From contig JBDZVD010000002.1 in NCBI GenBank assembly GCA_040255525.1, positions 1 to 64,000 on the forward strand: DNA of 64,000 bases, in the 5' to 3' direction. Source of the stretch: Rugosimonospora sp040255525. GTDB lineage: Bacteria; Actinomycetota; Actinomycetes; Mycobacteriales; Micromonosporaceae. Under the pieces are notes generated by a model, which worked only from the letters and a program-made list of their open reading frames with translations, was not told the origin of the DNA and made no database searches. Shown in pieces: positions 11,173-19,173 of this stretch. Position numbers and translations under genes: made by a program. How positions within the stretch are numbered: the stretch's first letter is position 1; each line of letters opens with the position of its first letter.

Positions 11173-12273
11173 ATGGCCTTGCACGTGCGCGGAGTTGTCC
11201 TGCCCGACGATGAGGTACGCGACCTGTGGCTGGTCGGCGACCGGGTCACCACCGAGCCGGTCACCGGGGCCGTCACGGTCTCGTCCGGCGGATTCGTCCT
11301 GCCCGGCCTCGTCGACGCCCACTGCCACATCGGCATCGCCCGGGGTGGTACCCCGATCGGCAGCGTGGACCAGGCGCGGGAACTGGCCGCCGTCGACCGG
11401 GACGCCGGAGTGCTGGCGATCCGGGACGCGGGGTCGCCGTTCCCGTACCCGGAACTGGACGACGACCCCGGCGTACCCCGGCTGGCCCGTGCCGGCCGCC
11501 ACGTCGCCCCGCCGCGACGGTACCTGCGGGGGGTCGGCATCGAGGTCGACGCGGCCGAGGTGAGCGCGACGGTCGCCGCGCAGGCCCGGGCCGGCAACGG
11601 CTGGGTGAAGCTGGTCGGCGACTGGATCGACCGGGGCGCGGGGGACCTGGCGCCGGCCTGGGACGAGTCGACCCTGCGGGCCGCGGTCGGGGCGGCGCAC
11701 GACGCCGGTGCGCGGATCGCCGCGCACGTGTTCGGCGAGCAGGCGGTGGCCACCCTGGTACGCGCCGGGATCGACTCGGTGGAGCACGGCACCGGGCTGT
11801 CCCTGGACCTCATCGACTCGATGGCCGCCCAGGGCACCGCGCTGGTACCGACGATGATCAACGTACGCACGTTCGAGTCCATCGCGGCCCAGGCGGACGC
11901 CAAGTTCCCCGGGTACGCCCGGCACATGCGCGCGCTGTCGGCCGGCTTCCCGGCCGTGGTCCGGGCCGCCGCCGAGGCCGGCGTGCCGATCTACGTCGGC
12001 TCCGACGCGGGCGGCGGCATCGACCACGGCCTGGCCGCCCAGGAGATGCTGCTGCTGCACGAGCAGGCCGGGATGGCCCCGGTCGACGTCCTGCGGGCCG
12101 GCTCCTGGGGGGCCCGCGAGTGGCTGGGCTTCCGCGGACTGGTCGAGGGTGGCCTTGCCGACCTGGTGGTCTACGACAGCGACCCGCGGGAGGATCTACG
12201 CGTACTGCCGCACCCGAAGCGGATCATCCTGCGCGGCCGGGTGGTGCCGCCGGGGCCGGTCTCCGCTGGCTAA
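11173..12273 (+). CDS. Amidohydrolase-family metal-dependent hydrolase
   Basis: 366 residues of the imidazolonepropionase/prolidase-like amidohydrolase superfamily. The first metal motif is VDAHCHIGIA (residues ~48-57). Further ligands are the His in IAAHVFGEQA, the His in SVEHGTGLS and the Asp in GSDAGGGIDHG; C-terminal GLADLVVYDSDP closes the beta-sandwich as in dihydroorotase-like enzymes. The substrate is unknown. The ffh-amidohydrolase adjacency is also found in Mycobacterium tuberculosis (ffh with Rv2915c, from memory), so it belongs to the conserved core rather than to cargo. It ends 11 bases before proS. Confidence 0.85.
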   Translation: MALHVRGVVLPDDEVRDLWLVGDRVTTEPVTGAVTVSSGGFVLPGLVDAHCHIGIARGGTPIGSVDQARELAAVDRDAGVLAIRDAGSPFPYPELDDDPGVPRLARAGRHVAPPRRYLRGVGIEVDAAEVSATVAAQARAGNGWVKLVGDWIDRGAGDLAPAWDESTLRAAVGAAHDAGARIAAHVFGEQAVATLVRAGIDSVEHGTGLSLDLIDSMAAQGTALVPTMINVRTFESIAAQADAKFPGYARHMRALSAGFPAVVRAAAEAGVPIYVGSDAGGGIDHGLAAQEMLLLHEQAGMAPVDVLRAGSWGAREWLGFRGLVEGGLADLVVYDSDPREDLRVLPHPKRIILRGRVVPPGPVSAG

Positions 12274-12284
12274 GATGTGCGGTC

Positions 12285-13691
12285 ATGGCACGCGTACTCA
12301 CTCCCCGGGCGGAGGATTTCCCCCGGTGGTACCAGGATCTGATCGCCAAGGCTGAGCTGGCCGACAACGGGCCGGTCCGCGGCACGATGGTGATCAGGCC
12401 GGCCGGGTACGCCATCTGGGAGCGCATGCAGTCCGAGATGGACGCGCGGATCAAGACGGCGGGCGCCCAGAACGCCTACTTCCCGCTGTTCATCCCCGAG
12501 TCGTACCTGCGGCGCGAGGCGCAGCACGTGGAGGGCTTCGCGCCGGAGCTGGCGGTGGTCACGCACGGCGGCGGCAAGCAGCTGGCCGAGCCGGTCGTGG
12601 TCCGGCCGACCAGCGAAACGGTGATCGGCGAGTTCATGGCCAAGTGGGTCGACTCCTACCGGGACCTGCCGCTGCTGCTGAACCAGTGGGCCAACGTGGT
12701 GCGGTGGGAGTTGCGCCCGCGGGTCCTGCTGCGCACCACCGAGTTCCTCTGGCAGGAGGGGCACACCGCGCACGTCGATGAGGCCGACGCCCGCGAGTAC
12801 GCGCGCCGGATCCTGCACGAGGTGTACGAGGACTTCATGGTCAGCGTGCTGGCCATGCCGGTACTGGTCGGCCGGAAGACCGCGCGCGAGCGGTTCGCCG
12901 GTGCCACCAGCACGTACACCCTCGAAGGCATGATGGGCGACGGCAAGGCGCTGCAGATGGGCACCAGCCACGAGCTGGGCCAGAATTTCGCCCGGGTGTT
13001 CGACATCGCGTTCTCCGGCGCGTCCGGTGGCCGGAAGCTGGCCTGGACCACCTCGTGGGGCAGCTCCACCCGGATGCTCGGCGGCTTGATCATGTGCCAT
13101 GGCGACGACAACGGCATGCGGGTGCCGCCGAGCGTGGCGCCGGTGCAGGCGTACCTGATGGTGGTCAAGGAGGGCGACGGCGTCGCGACGACCGCGGCCA
13201 AGCTGCGCGACGAGCTGCGGGCCGCCGGCGTCCGGGCCGCGCTCGACGACCGGGTGGACACCGCGTTCGGCCGCCGGGCGGTGGACGCGGAGCTGAAGGG
13301 CTATCCGGTACGCGTGGAGATCGGTCCGCGTGACCTCGCGGCCGGCAACGTGATGCTGGTACGGCGGCTGGACGGCAGCAAGACGCCGACCGCGATCGGC
13401 GAGGTGGCCTCGGCCGTGGCCGCGGCGCTCGAGGCCGACCAGCAGGCGCTCTACGACGCGGCGCTGGCGACCCGCCTGGAGCGCACGGCCGAGGTGTCCA
13501 CTGTGGAGGAGGCCATCGAGGCGGCCGCGACCGGCTGGGCCAAGCTGCCCTGGGAGTCGGTCGGACCGCACGGCGAGGCTCAGGCCAACGCCGAGGGCGT
13601 GACGGTGCGCTGCCTGACCCGCGCCGACGGCAGCGTGCCCGACTCGGAGGACGAGCCGGATCTGGTCGCGTACCTTGCCAGGGCATACTGA
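12285..13691 (+). CDS. proS: Prolyl-tRNA synthetase, short archaeal/eukaryotic type
   Basis: 468 residues, class II aaRS. It lacks the ~180-residue editing insertion of the common bacterial ProRS and has the archaeal/eukaryotic-like N-terminus (DFPRWYQDLIAKAELAD, GTMVIRPAGYAIWE). Motif 2 is RTTEFLWQEGHTA near residue 149 and motif 3 is GSSTRMLGGLIMCHGDD near 259; the anticodon-binding domain is C-terminal (APVQAYLMVV to ~400), then a short C-terminal domain. It charges tRNA-Pro. ATG 12285 is preceded by the end of the amidohydrolase gene, 11 bases away. Both ProRS types are known in bacteria, so this is a type assignment and not proof of transfer. Confidence 0.93.
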   Translation: MARVLTPRAEDFPRWYQDLIAKAELADNGPVRGTMVIRPAGYAIWERMQSEMDARIKTAGAQNAYFPLFIPESYLRREAQHVEGFAPELAVVTHGGGKQLAEPVVVRPTSETVIGEFMAKWVDSYRDLPLLLNQWANVVRWELRPRVLLRTTEFLWQEGHTAHVDEADAREYARRILHEVYEDFMVSVLAMPVLVGRKTARERFAGATSTYTLEGMMGDGKALQMGTSHELGQNFARVFDIAFSGASGGRKLAWTTSWGSSTRMLGGLIMCHGDDNGMRVPPSVAPVQAYLMVVKEGDGVATTAAKLRDELRAAGVRAALDDRVDTAFGRRAVDAELKGYPVRVEIGPRDLAAGNVMLVRRLDGSKTPTAIGEVASAVAAALEADQQALYDAALATRLERTAEVSTVEEAIEAAATGWAKLPWESVGPHGEAQANAEGVTVRCLTRADGSVPDSEDEPDLVAYLARAY

Positions 13692-13696
13692 CGCGT

Positions 13697-14356
13697 ATGA
13701 CTCTCCCGCCCGGCAAGCTGATCCTGCATCGCAACACCCGTCACGACCGGATCGGGTGGGTCCGGCCCGGACGGGTGGTCAGTGACGACGAGCGCGGCCT
13801 GCTGCTGTGGGTGGCCTCGGGCAGCGTGGTCGCGCACGAGGTCGCCCAGGACGGGCTGACCCTGCGGGAGATGCCGTTCGCGGACTGGATCCGGCGAAGC
13901 TACCGGCTGGCGCAGCTGCGGTGGAACGGCCCCGGCGTACTCAAGCTGGTACGGCCGGACGCGGCCCACTCGGTGTGGTGGTTCCGGGACGAGGCCGGCC
14001 GGTTCTCCGGCTGGTACGTCAACCTGGAAGAGCCGGCCGTGCGCTGGCAGGAAGGCGACCTGGCCGGGGTGGACATCGTCGACCAGGATCTGGACATCTG
14101 GGTGGAACCCGACCTGAGCTGGCAGTGGAAGGACGAGGGCGAGTTCACCGAGCGGCTGGCCTACCCGGACCACTACTGGGTGTCGGACGCTGTCGCGGTA
14201 CGGGCCGAGGGCGAGCGGGTGATCGGGGACATCGAGGCGGGCCGGTTCCCGTTCGACGGCACCTGGTGCGACTTCACCCCGGATCCGGCCTGGGTGACGC
14301 CGACCGAGCTGCCGCCCGGCTGGGACCGGCCACCCGCCCGGCTGCTCCGCGCCTGA
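13697..14356 (+). CDS. DUF402 (FomD-like) domain protein
   Basis: 219 residues with the DUF402 barrel: the motif DEAGRFSGWYVNLEEP and VDIVDQDLDIWVEPD with acidic metal ligands, and a C-terminal WKDEGEF. The family includes FomD, a cytidylyl-ester hydrolase of fosfomycin synthesis, and nucleoside di/triphosphatases in actinobacteria; here no biosynthetic neighbours exist, so I only claim a probable nucleotide phosphoesterase-like role. It begins 5 bases after proS and is likely cotranscribed. Confidence 0.8.
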   Translation: MTLPPGKLILHRNTRHDRIGWVRPGRVVSDDERGLLLWVASGSVVAHEVAQDGLTLREMPFADWIRRSYRLAQLRWNGPGVLKLVRPDAAHSVWWFRDEAGRFSGWYVNLEEPAVRWQEGDLAGVDIVDQDLDIWVEPDLSWQWKDEGEFTERLAYPDHYWVSDAVAVRAEGERVIGDIEAGRFPFDGTWCDFTPDPAWVTPTELPPGWDRPPARLLRA

Positions 14357-14532
14357 TCTTGGCGACCTGATTTCGGGTGAGCCGCCACCATCTGGCACAA
14401 TGGTCGGCTGGTATCCGGCACGCGTCCGGCGCCCTCTACCTCGGGCGCGTCGCCAGTCCACGAGCACCCTGCCAACATCAACCCCACGATGCCGGCTGGG
14501 CGGTCAGAATCACAAACAGGAGCGAGCAACCA

Positions 14533-15012
14533 GTGGCCGTAAAGATCCGGCTTCTACGGATGGGCAAGATCCGCAACCCGCAGTACCGCATCGTTGTCGC
14601 CGACTCCCGCACGAAGCGGGACGGTCGGGCGATTGAGTACATCGGGGTCTACCACCCCAAGGAGGAGCCCTCGCTGATCGAGGTCAACTCCGAGCGCGCG
14701 CAGTACTGGTTGTCGGTCGGCGCGCAGCCGAGCGAGCCTGTCCTGCGCATCCTGGAGAAGACCGGCGACTGGCAGAAGTTCAAGGGCCTGCCCGCGCCGG
14801 AGCCGCTGAAGACGCCGGCTGTCCAGGCCGACCGCAAGGCGCGCTACGAGGCCGAGTCGCAGGCCGCGGCCGGGCTGACCCCGGCGGAGCCGGCCAAGGC
14901 GACCAAGAAGGCGGCGAAGAAGGCCGCAGCGGAGGCTCCGGCCGGGACCGCCGAGACTCCGGCCGCGCAGACCGAGGAGTCGGCCGGTGCCGACGCAGGT
15001 ACGCAAGCCTGA
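14533..15012 (+). CDS. rpsP: 30S ribosomal protein S16
   Basis: 159 residues. The first ~80 are canonical S16 (VKIRLLRMGKIRNPQYRIVVADSR, then IEYIGVYHPK and YWLSVGAQPSEPV). A long Ala/Lys/Glu-rich tail (from ~residue 95) is common in actinobacterial S16. GTG 14533 puts the conserved start AVKIRLLRMG right at the N-terminus; a longer reading to 14377 is not conserved. The 176-base gap before it (14357-14532) should hold the promoter of the rpsP-KH-rimM-trmD-rplS cluster. The 3' end overlaps the KH gene by 26 bases. Confidence 0.96.
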   Translation: MAVKIRLLRMGKIRNPQYRIVVADSRTKRDGRAIEYIGVYHPKEEPSLIEVNSERAQYWLSVGAQPSEPVLRILEKTGDWQKFKGLPAPEPLKTPAVQADRKARYEAESQAAAGLTPAEPAKATKKAAKKAAAEAPAGTAETPAAQTEESAGADAGTQA

Positions 15013-15247
15013 CGGGGCGCTCCGGCCCGCGCTGGAGCACCTGGTCAAGGGCATCGTGGACCATCCGGACGACGTGCGCGTCCGGATGGTCGACTCCCGT
15101 CGCGGCCAGCGGTTGGAGGTGCGCGTGCACCCCGAGGACCTCGGTACGGTCATCGGGCGTGGCGGGCGCACCGCGAAGGCGCTGCGCCAGGTGATCACGT
15201 CGATCGGCGGTCGCGGAGTACGGGTCGACATCGTCGACGCGTACTGA
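14987..15247 (+). CDS. khpA: KH-domain RNA-binding protein (KhpA/YlqC family)
   Basis: 86 residues, one KH domain with the GxxG loop as IGRGGRTAKALRQV (GRGG at 57-60). It begins with LEHLVKGIVDHPDDVRV, the family N-terminus. The protein is a small RNA chaperone that works with KhpB in some bacteria. GTG 14987 lies within rpsP after a GAGGAG run, giving translational coupling. Its place between rpsP and rimM is conserved in most Gram-positive bacteria. Confidence 0.93.
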   Translation: MPTQVRKPDGALRPALEHLVKGIVDHPDDVRVRMVDSRRGQRLEVRVHPEDLGTVIGRGGRTAKALRQVITSIGGRGVRVDIVDAY

Positions 15248-15251
15248 GTCC

Positions 15252-15815
15252 ATGCGCCTCGTCGTCGGGCAGATCGTCCGGCCGCACGGCATCCGTGGCG
15301 AGGTTGTGGTCGAAGTGACCACGGACGAGCCCGAGGACCGGTTCGCCGTCGGGTCGGTGCTGGACACCGACCCGGCAGCGACGGCCCGGACCGCCGGCGG
15401 TGCGCCGGAACGCCCGGGCAACGGTGCGCGGCCCGTCCCCCGCCTGGAGATCGAGGCGGTGCGCCCGCACCAGGGCCGGCTGATCGTCGCGTTCGAGGGC
15501 GTCCTGGACCGCAACGCGGCCGAGGCCCTGCGCGGGGTGCGGCTGTGGGTCGACTCCTCGGACGTCGCCGAGCCCGACGACCCCGACGAGTTCAACGACT
15601 TCCAACTCATCGGCCTCGCCGCGGTCGACACGGCCGGCGAGCGGCTGGGCGAGGTGATCCGGATCGACCACGGTCCGGCCGCGGACCTGCTCGTGGTGCG
15701 GCTGGTCGACGGCCGCGACGTGTTGGTCCCGTTCGTCCGGGCGATCGTGCCGAGAGTGGACGTGAGCGGCGGCCGGGTGGTGTTGACGCCGCCGGAGGGG
15801 CTGTTCGAGATATGA
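15252..15815 (+). CDS. rimM: 16S rRNA processing protein RimM
   Basis: 187 residues: N-terminal barrel (VVGQIVRPHGIRGEVVVEV) with an inserted loop rich in Ala/Arg, and a C-terminal PRC barrel (LIGLAAVDTAGERLGEVIRI, LLVVRLVDGRDVLVPFV). RimM assists maturation of the 30S head and binds S19. It starts 4 bases after the KH gene and is followed by trmD after 13 bases; the order rpsP-khpA-rimM-trmD-rplS is classic. Confidence 0.95.
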   Translation: MRLVVGQIVRPHGIRGEVVVEVTTDEPEDRFAVGSVLDTDPAATARTAGGAPERPGNGARPVPRLEIEAVRPHQGRLIVAFEGVLDRNAAEALRGVRLWVDSSDVAEPDDPDEFNDFQLIGLAAVDTAGERLGEVIRIDHGPAADLLVVRLVDGRDVLVPFVRAIVPRVDVSGGRVVLTPPEGLFEI

Positions 15816-15828
15816 GGACCGGCGTCCG

Positions 15829-16580
15829 ATGAGGGTCGACGTCGTCACGATCTTTCCGGACTACCTGGCGCCGCTGGACCTTTCCCTGATCGGTCGGGCC
15901 CGCGCCACCGGCATTCTTGACGTCGCCGTACACGACCTGCGGACGTGGACCAGCGACGTGCACCGGACGGTCGACGACACCCCGTACGGGGGCGGCCCCG
16001 GCATGGTCATGCGCCCGGAGCCGTGGGGCGCGGCGCTGGACGCGATCGGTACCGGGCACCTCGTCGTACCGTCCCCGGCCGGGGTGCCGTTCACCCAGTC
16101 GCTGGCGCACGCGCTGGCCGGCGAGTCCCGGCTNNNNNNNNNNGGTACGAGGGCATCGACCAGCGGGTACTCGACCACGCCGCCGAGCGGATGCCGGTGA
16201 CCGAGATCTCACTCGGCGACTACGTGCTCTTCGGGGGCGAGGTCGCCGTGCTCGTGATCCTCGAGGCGGTGGTCCGGCTGCTGCCCGGGGTGCTGGGCAA
16301 CGCCGACTCGCTGATCGAGGAGTCACACGCCGGCGGGTTGCTGGAAGCGCCCGTGTACACCAAGCCGGCGCAGTGGCGGGGCCTGGAGGTACCGGAGATC
16401 CTCCGCTCCGGCGATCACGGCAGGATCGCCCGCTGGCGCCGGGATCAGTCCCTGCTGCGCACCGCCCGGCGCCGGCCGGATCTCCTGCCGGCCCTGCCGC
16501 CGGAGGCCCTGGACAAGCGCGACCGGGCCACCCTGGAGGGGGCCGGATTTCAGGTCCGCCACCCCGATGTGGCAGAGTAG
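15829..16580 (+). CDS. trmD: tRNA (guanine37-N1)-methyltransferase TrmD, interrupted by an assembly gap
   Basis: SPOUT-class methyltransferase making m1G37. Before the gap: RVDVVTIFPDYLAPL, VDDTPYGGGPGMVMRPEP. After it: YEGIDQRVLDHA, EISLGDYVLFGGEVAVLV, LPGVLGN and the basic C-terminal domain with ARWRRDQSLLRT. Ten Ns at 16134-16143 shift the frame. The gap falls where the family reads LVFxCGRYEGID. Filling that motif needs about 17 bases (1 + 15 + 1), which restores the frame, so I infer a mis-sized gap and not a mutation. The knotted SAM-binding region is otherwise intact. The gene should be functional. Confidence 0.9.
16134..16143. other. Assembly gap (10 N) inside trmD
   Basis: Ten Ns. 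The two flanking open frames of trmD differ by one position, and the missing conserved motif would need about 17 bases, so the true gap length is probably not 10. Confidence 0.97.
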
Positions 16581-16588
16581 TGAGGTTG

Positions 16589-16649
16589 CCGCGAGTATTC
16601 GCGGCCGCATGTCGTCAGAAACCACCCGCGCGCCGCTGGTTCGGCGCGC
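16589..16649 (+). promoter_or_regulatory. Two-hairpin structured leader before rplS
   Basis: Two perfect stems precede rplS: CCGCGA/TCGCGG with loop GTAT (16589-16604), and an 8-bp stem GCGCGCCG/CGGCGCGC with loop CTGGTT (16628-16649). The second lies 24 bases before the rplS ATG. They could be a trmD terminator/attenuator or an r-protein leader; position favours control of L19 but function is inference. Confidence 0.4.
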
Positions 16650-16673
16650 CTTGAGCCCAAGGAAGCAGCAGCG

Positions 16674-17030
16674 ATGAACACGCTGGACGCTCTGGACGCC
16701 CAGTCGCAGCGGACCGATCTCCCGGACTTCCGTGCCGGCGACACGCTCAAGGTGCACGCCCGGGTGGTCGAGGGCAACCGTTCCCGTATTCAGATCTTCC
16801 AAGGCGTGGTGATCCGCCGTCAGGGTGCCGGCCTGCGCGAGACGTTCACCATCCGGAAGATCAGCTTCGGCGTCGGTGTCGAGCGGACCTACCCGGTGAA
16901 CAGCCCGCAGCTCGACCGGATCGAGGTCGTCACCCGCGGTGCGGTCCGCCGGGCCAAGCTCTACTACCTGCGGAGCCTGCGCGGCAAGGCCGCGAAGATC
17001 AAGGAGCGTCGCGAGCGCCCTGCGAGCTGA
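16674..17030 (+). CDS. rplS: 50S ribosomal protein L19
   Basis: 118 residues, canonical length. Family landmarks: FRAGDTLKVHARVVEGNRSRIQ, FQGVVIRRQGAGLRETFTIRKIS, GVGVERTYPVNSPQLD and the basic C-terminus AKLYYLRSLRGKAAKI. L19 sits at the 30S-50S interface. The start is an ATG with AAGGA-type site. It follows trmD after 93 bases with two hairpins between, so it may have partly independent expression. Confidence 0.97.
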   Translation: MNTLDALDAQSQRTDLPDFRAGDTLKVHARVVEGNRSRIQIFQGVVIRRQGAGLRETFTIRKISFGVGVERTYPVNSPQLDRIEVVTRGAVRRAKLYYLRSLRGKAAKIKERRERPAS

Positions 17031-17036
17031 CCGCCA

Positions 17037-17058
17037 CGGCCCGCTGTGCGAGCGGCCG
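17037..17058 (+). terminator. Possible terminator after rplS
   Basis: CGGCCCGCT, a 5-base loop GTGCG, then AGCGGCCG: an 8-bp GC-rich stem with one bulged base, 7 bases after the rplS stop. There is no T run, as is usual in high-GC actinobacteria. It would separate the ribosomal cluster from the signal peptidase genes. Confidence 0.4.
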
Positions 17059-17157
17059 GAGACGACCAACATAACTTTGAGGTCGGCCGGTTATATTGAC
17101 GCTACCGCTCGGAGCACACCGCCTTGGGCGGTTGTCGCGCATAGCGGGGAGTCGTGG

Positions 17158-18072
17158 GTGCAGGATCGCACGGAGGTCAGTATCGACGACGACGAATCGT
17201 CGTGGCGCCACCGGGTTAATCGCGCTCGCAAGAACATGCCGCTGTGGCAGGAAGTCCCGCTGCTGCTGGTCGTCGCGTTCTGCTTGGCGGTACTGATCCG
17301 GACGTTCCTGTTCCAGGCGTTCTTCATCCCGTCGGGATCGATGGAGAACACCCTGCTGATCGGCGACCGGGTCCTGGTCAACAAGGTCGTGTACGACATG
17401 CGGCAGCCACGGCGCGGGGACATCGTCGTGTTCCGTGGCACTGACGGGTGGGTGCCGGAGGCACCGCCACTCGACGGTGGGCTGTGGGCCAAGTTCGGCC
17501 GCACGATGGGTGACCTGGTCGGCGTCAGCCAGCCCGGGGAGAAGGACTTCATCAAGCGGGTCATCGGCCTGCCCGGCGACACCGTCGCGTGCTGCGACGC
17601 GCAGGGCCGGCTGACCGTCAACGGCCAGCCGCTCGACGAGCCGTACGTCACCGACAACTCGCCGCTGAACCTCGACCCGGCACCCGGCCGCTGCGGCCCG
17701 CGCAAGTTCGCGCCGGTGGTGGTCCCTCCCGGCGACATGTGGGTGATGGGCGACCATCGCCTGGTGTCCCAGGACTCGCGATGCCAGGGGCCGGTACCGA
17801 TCGCGAACGTGATCGGCAAGGCGTTCGTCGTGGTCTGGCCGAAGAGCCAGTGGAGCACGCTGGGGACTCCGTCCACGTTCAGCAACATTCCCAAACCGTC
17901 CTCCGCTGGCCCGTACCGCACGGTCACCCCCGACCTGCGGTCCACCGGGCGCCCGGAGGGGAAGCCGGAGGCGCCGGATGCCCTGTTGTTTACCCCACTA
18001 CTCGCGTCTTTGCTCTTTCCCGCGCGTTCCCGACTCTTCCGACGTAGTAGACGACGTAGGCTTCGCCCGTGA
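17158..18072 (+). CDS. lepB: Type I signal peptidase (first of two)
   Basis: 304 residues. One N-terminal membrane helix (residues ~33-48) precedes box B with SGSMENTL, catalytic Ser61; the general-base Lys133 is in FIKRVIGLPGD. Box E reads VMGDHRLVSQDSR, with His where GDN is the norm. An insertion (~97-127) lengthens the catalytic domain, and a basic, partly hydrophobic tail ends the protein. It removes signal peptides outside the membrane. GTG 17158 is chosen because GGGGAG (17146-17151) is well placed and the frame further up overlaps rplS. The stop overlaps the next gene's GTG (GTGA, 18069-18072). Confidence 0.92.
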   Translation: MQDRTEVSIDDDESSWRHRVNRARKNMPLWQEVPLLLVVAFCLAVLIRTFLFQAFFIPSGSMENTLLIGDRVLVNKVVYDMRQPRRGDIVVFRGTDGWVPEAPPLDGGLWAKFGRTMGDLVGVSQPGEKDFIKRVIGLPGDTVACCDAQGRLTVNGQPLDEPYVTDNSPLNLDPAPGRCGPRKFAPVVVPPGDMWVMGDHRLVSQDSRCQGPVPIANVIGKAFVVVWPKSQWSTLGTPSTFSNIPKPSSAGPYRTVTPDLRSTGRPEGKPEAPDALLFTPLLASLLFPARSRLFRRSRRRRLRP

Positions 18073-18707
18073 TTGACGAGCAGCAGACTCAGCGACGGAA
18101 CACGTTCTGGCGCGAGCTACCGATTCTTCTCGGGGTGGCCATCGTGGTCGCCATCCTGGTGCGCGCCTTCGTACTGCAGACCTTCTACATCCCATCGGAG
18201 TCGATGGAGCATACGCTCAACATCAACGACCGGGTGCTCGTCAACAAGCTGGTCTACGACTTCCGCGATCCGCACCGCGGCGAGGTCATCGTGTTCAACT
18301 CGCCGGTCGAGTGGCGCAGCGATCCGAGCGAGACCGACTTCATCAAGCGGGTCATCGGGGTGGGCGGCGACCACGTGGTCTGCTGCGACGCCCAGCACCG
18401 GATCACCGTCAACGGCAAGCCGCTCAACGAGACGTACCTGGACTCCGACGACGGCACCGGCCTGGCGGCCAGCCCGGACCCGTTCGACATCACCGTCCCC
18501 AAGGGACGGTTGTGGGTGATGGGCGACAACCGGTTCCACTCCGGCGACTCGCGCGAGCAGTACCTGCGCTTCCACGACATCGACAAGGCGACGATCACCA
18601 CCGACGCCGTCATCGGGCGGGCGTTCGTGGTCTTCTGGCCGTTCGACCGGGCGTCCTGGCTGTCGGTACCGGGCACGGACAGCGGGGTACCCAACCCCCG
18701 TCCCTAG
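18069..18707 (+). CDS. lepB: Type I signal peptidase (second of two)
   Basis: 212 residues. Membrane helix at ~residues 17-36, then SESMEHTL with catalytic Ser45, general-base Lys93 in FIKRVIGVGGD and standard box E VMGDNRFHSGDSR. It is shorter than its upstream paralogue, with which it shares the core motifs, and it is translationally coupled to it by a 4-base overlap. Streptomyces carries four tandem signal peptidase genes at this position (sipW-Z), so duplication here is an old actinobacterial theme. Confidence 0.94.
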   Translation: MIDEQQTQRRNTFWRELPILLGVAIVVAILVRAFVLQTFYIPSESMEHTLNINDRVLVNKLVYDFRDPHRGEVIVFNSPVEWRSDPSETDFIKRVIGVGGDHVVCCDAQHRITVNGKPLNETYLDSDDGTGLAASPDPFDITVPKGRLWVMGDNRFHSGDSREQYLRFHDIDKATITTDAVIGRAFVVFWPFDRASWLSVPGTDSGVPNPRP

Positions 18708-18717
18708 GGTTGGTGAC

Positions 18718-19173
18718 GTGACGGAGCCGATCGCCCGGCGTGCCGGACGCGTACTGCTGCTGGACGCCCAGCACCGCCTGCTGCTCTTCCGTGGCTTCGA
18801 CCCGGCCCGGCCCAGCCACGGCTACTGGTTCACCCCCGGTGGCGGGCTCGACGAGGGGGAGACCATGCTGGAGGGCGCGGCCCGGGAGCTGTATGAGGAG
18901 ACCGGGTTGAAGCTGGACCCGGAGCAGCTCGGGCCGGCGGTGTGGCGTGAGGTCACCGAGTACCCGTTCGATGGCCTCCGGTACCGGCAGGAGCAGGAGT
19001 TCTTCGTGGTGCGCGTCCAGTCGTGGGAGGTCGACACGTCGGGGTTTGAGGAGCTTGAGCGCAACTCGGTCGACGCCCACCGGTGGTGGACGCTGGACGA
19101 GCTGACCGCCACGGACCAGCGGTACTACCCGGAGAATCTGCCCAGCCTGCTGCGCGGCGTTCTGGAGGTGTGA
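18718..19173 (+). CDS. NUDIX hydrolase
   Basis: 151 residues. A complete Nudix box spans residues 42-64: G42, E48, REL at 56-58, EE at 60-61 and GL at 63-64. This binds Mg and hydrolyses nucleoside diphosphate-linked compounds; the substrate is not predictable. GTG 18718 comes 10 bases after lepB2. Its TGA overlaps the rnhB ATG, so it belongs to the same transcription unit. Confidence 0.9.
   Translation: MTEPIARRAGRVLLLDAQHRLLLFRGFDPARPSHGYWFTPGGGLDEGETMLEGAARELYEETGLKLDPEQLGPAVWREVTEYPFDGLRYRQEQEFFVVRVQSWEVDTSGFEELERNSVDAHRWWTLDELTATDQRYYPENLPSLLRGVLEV

Noticed and set aside
16134..16143. True frameshift or pseudogenisation of trmD
   Set aside because: The break is exactly an N run and the missing conserved motif explains the frame change.
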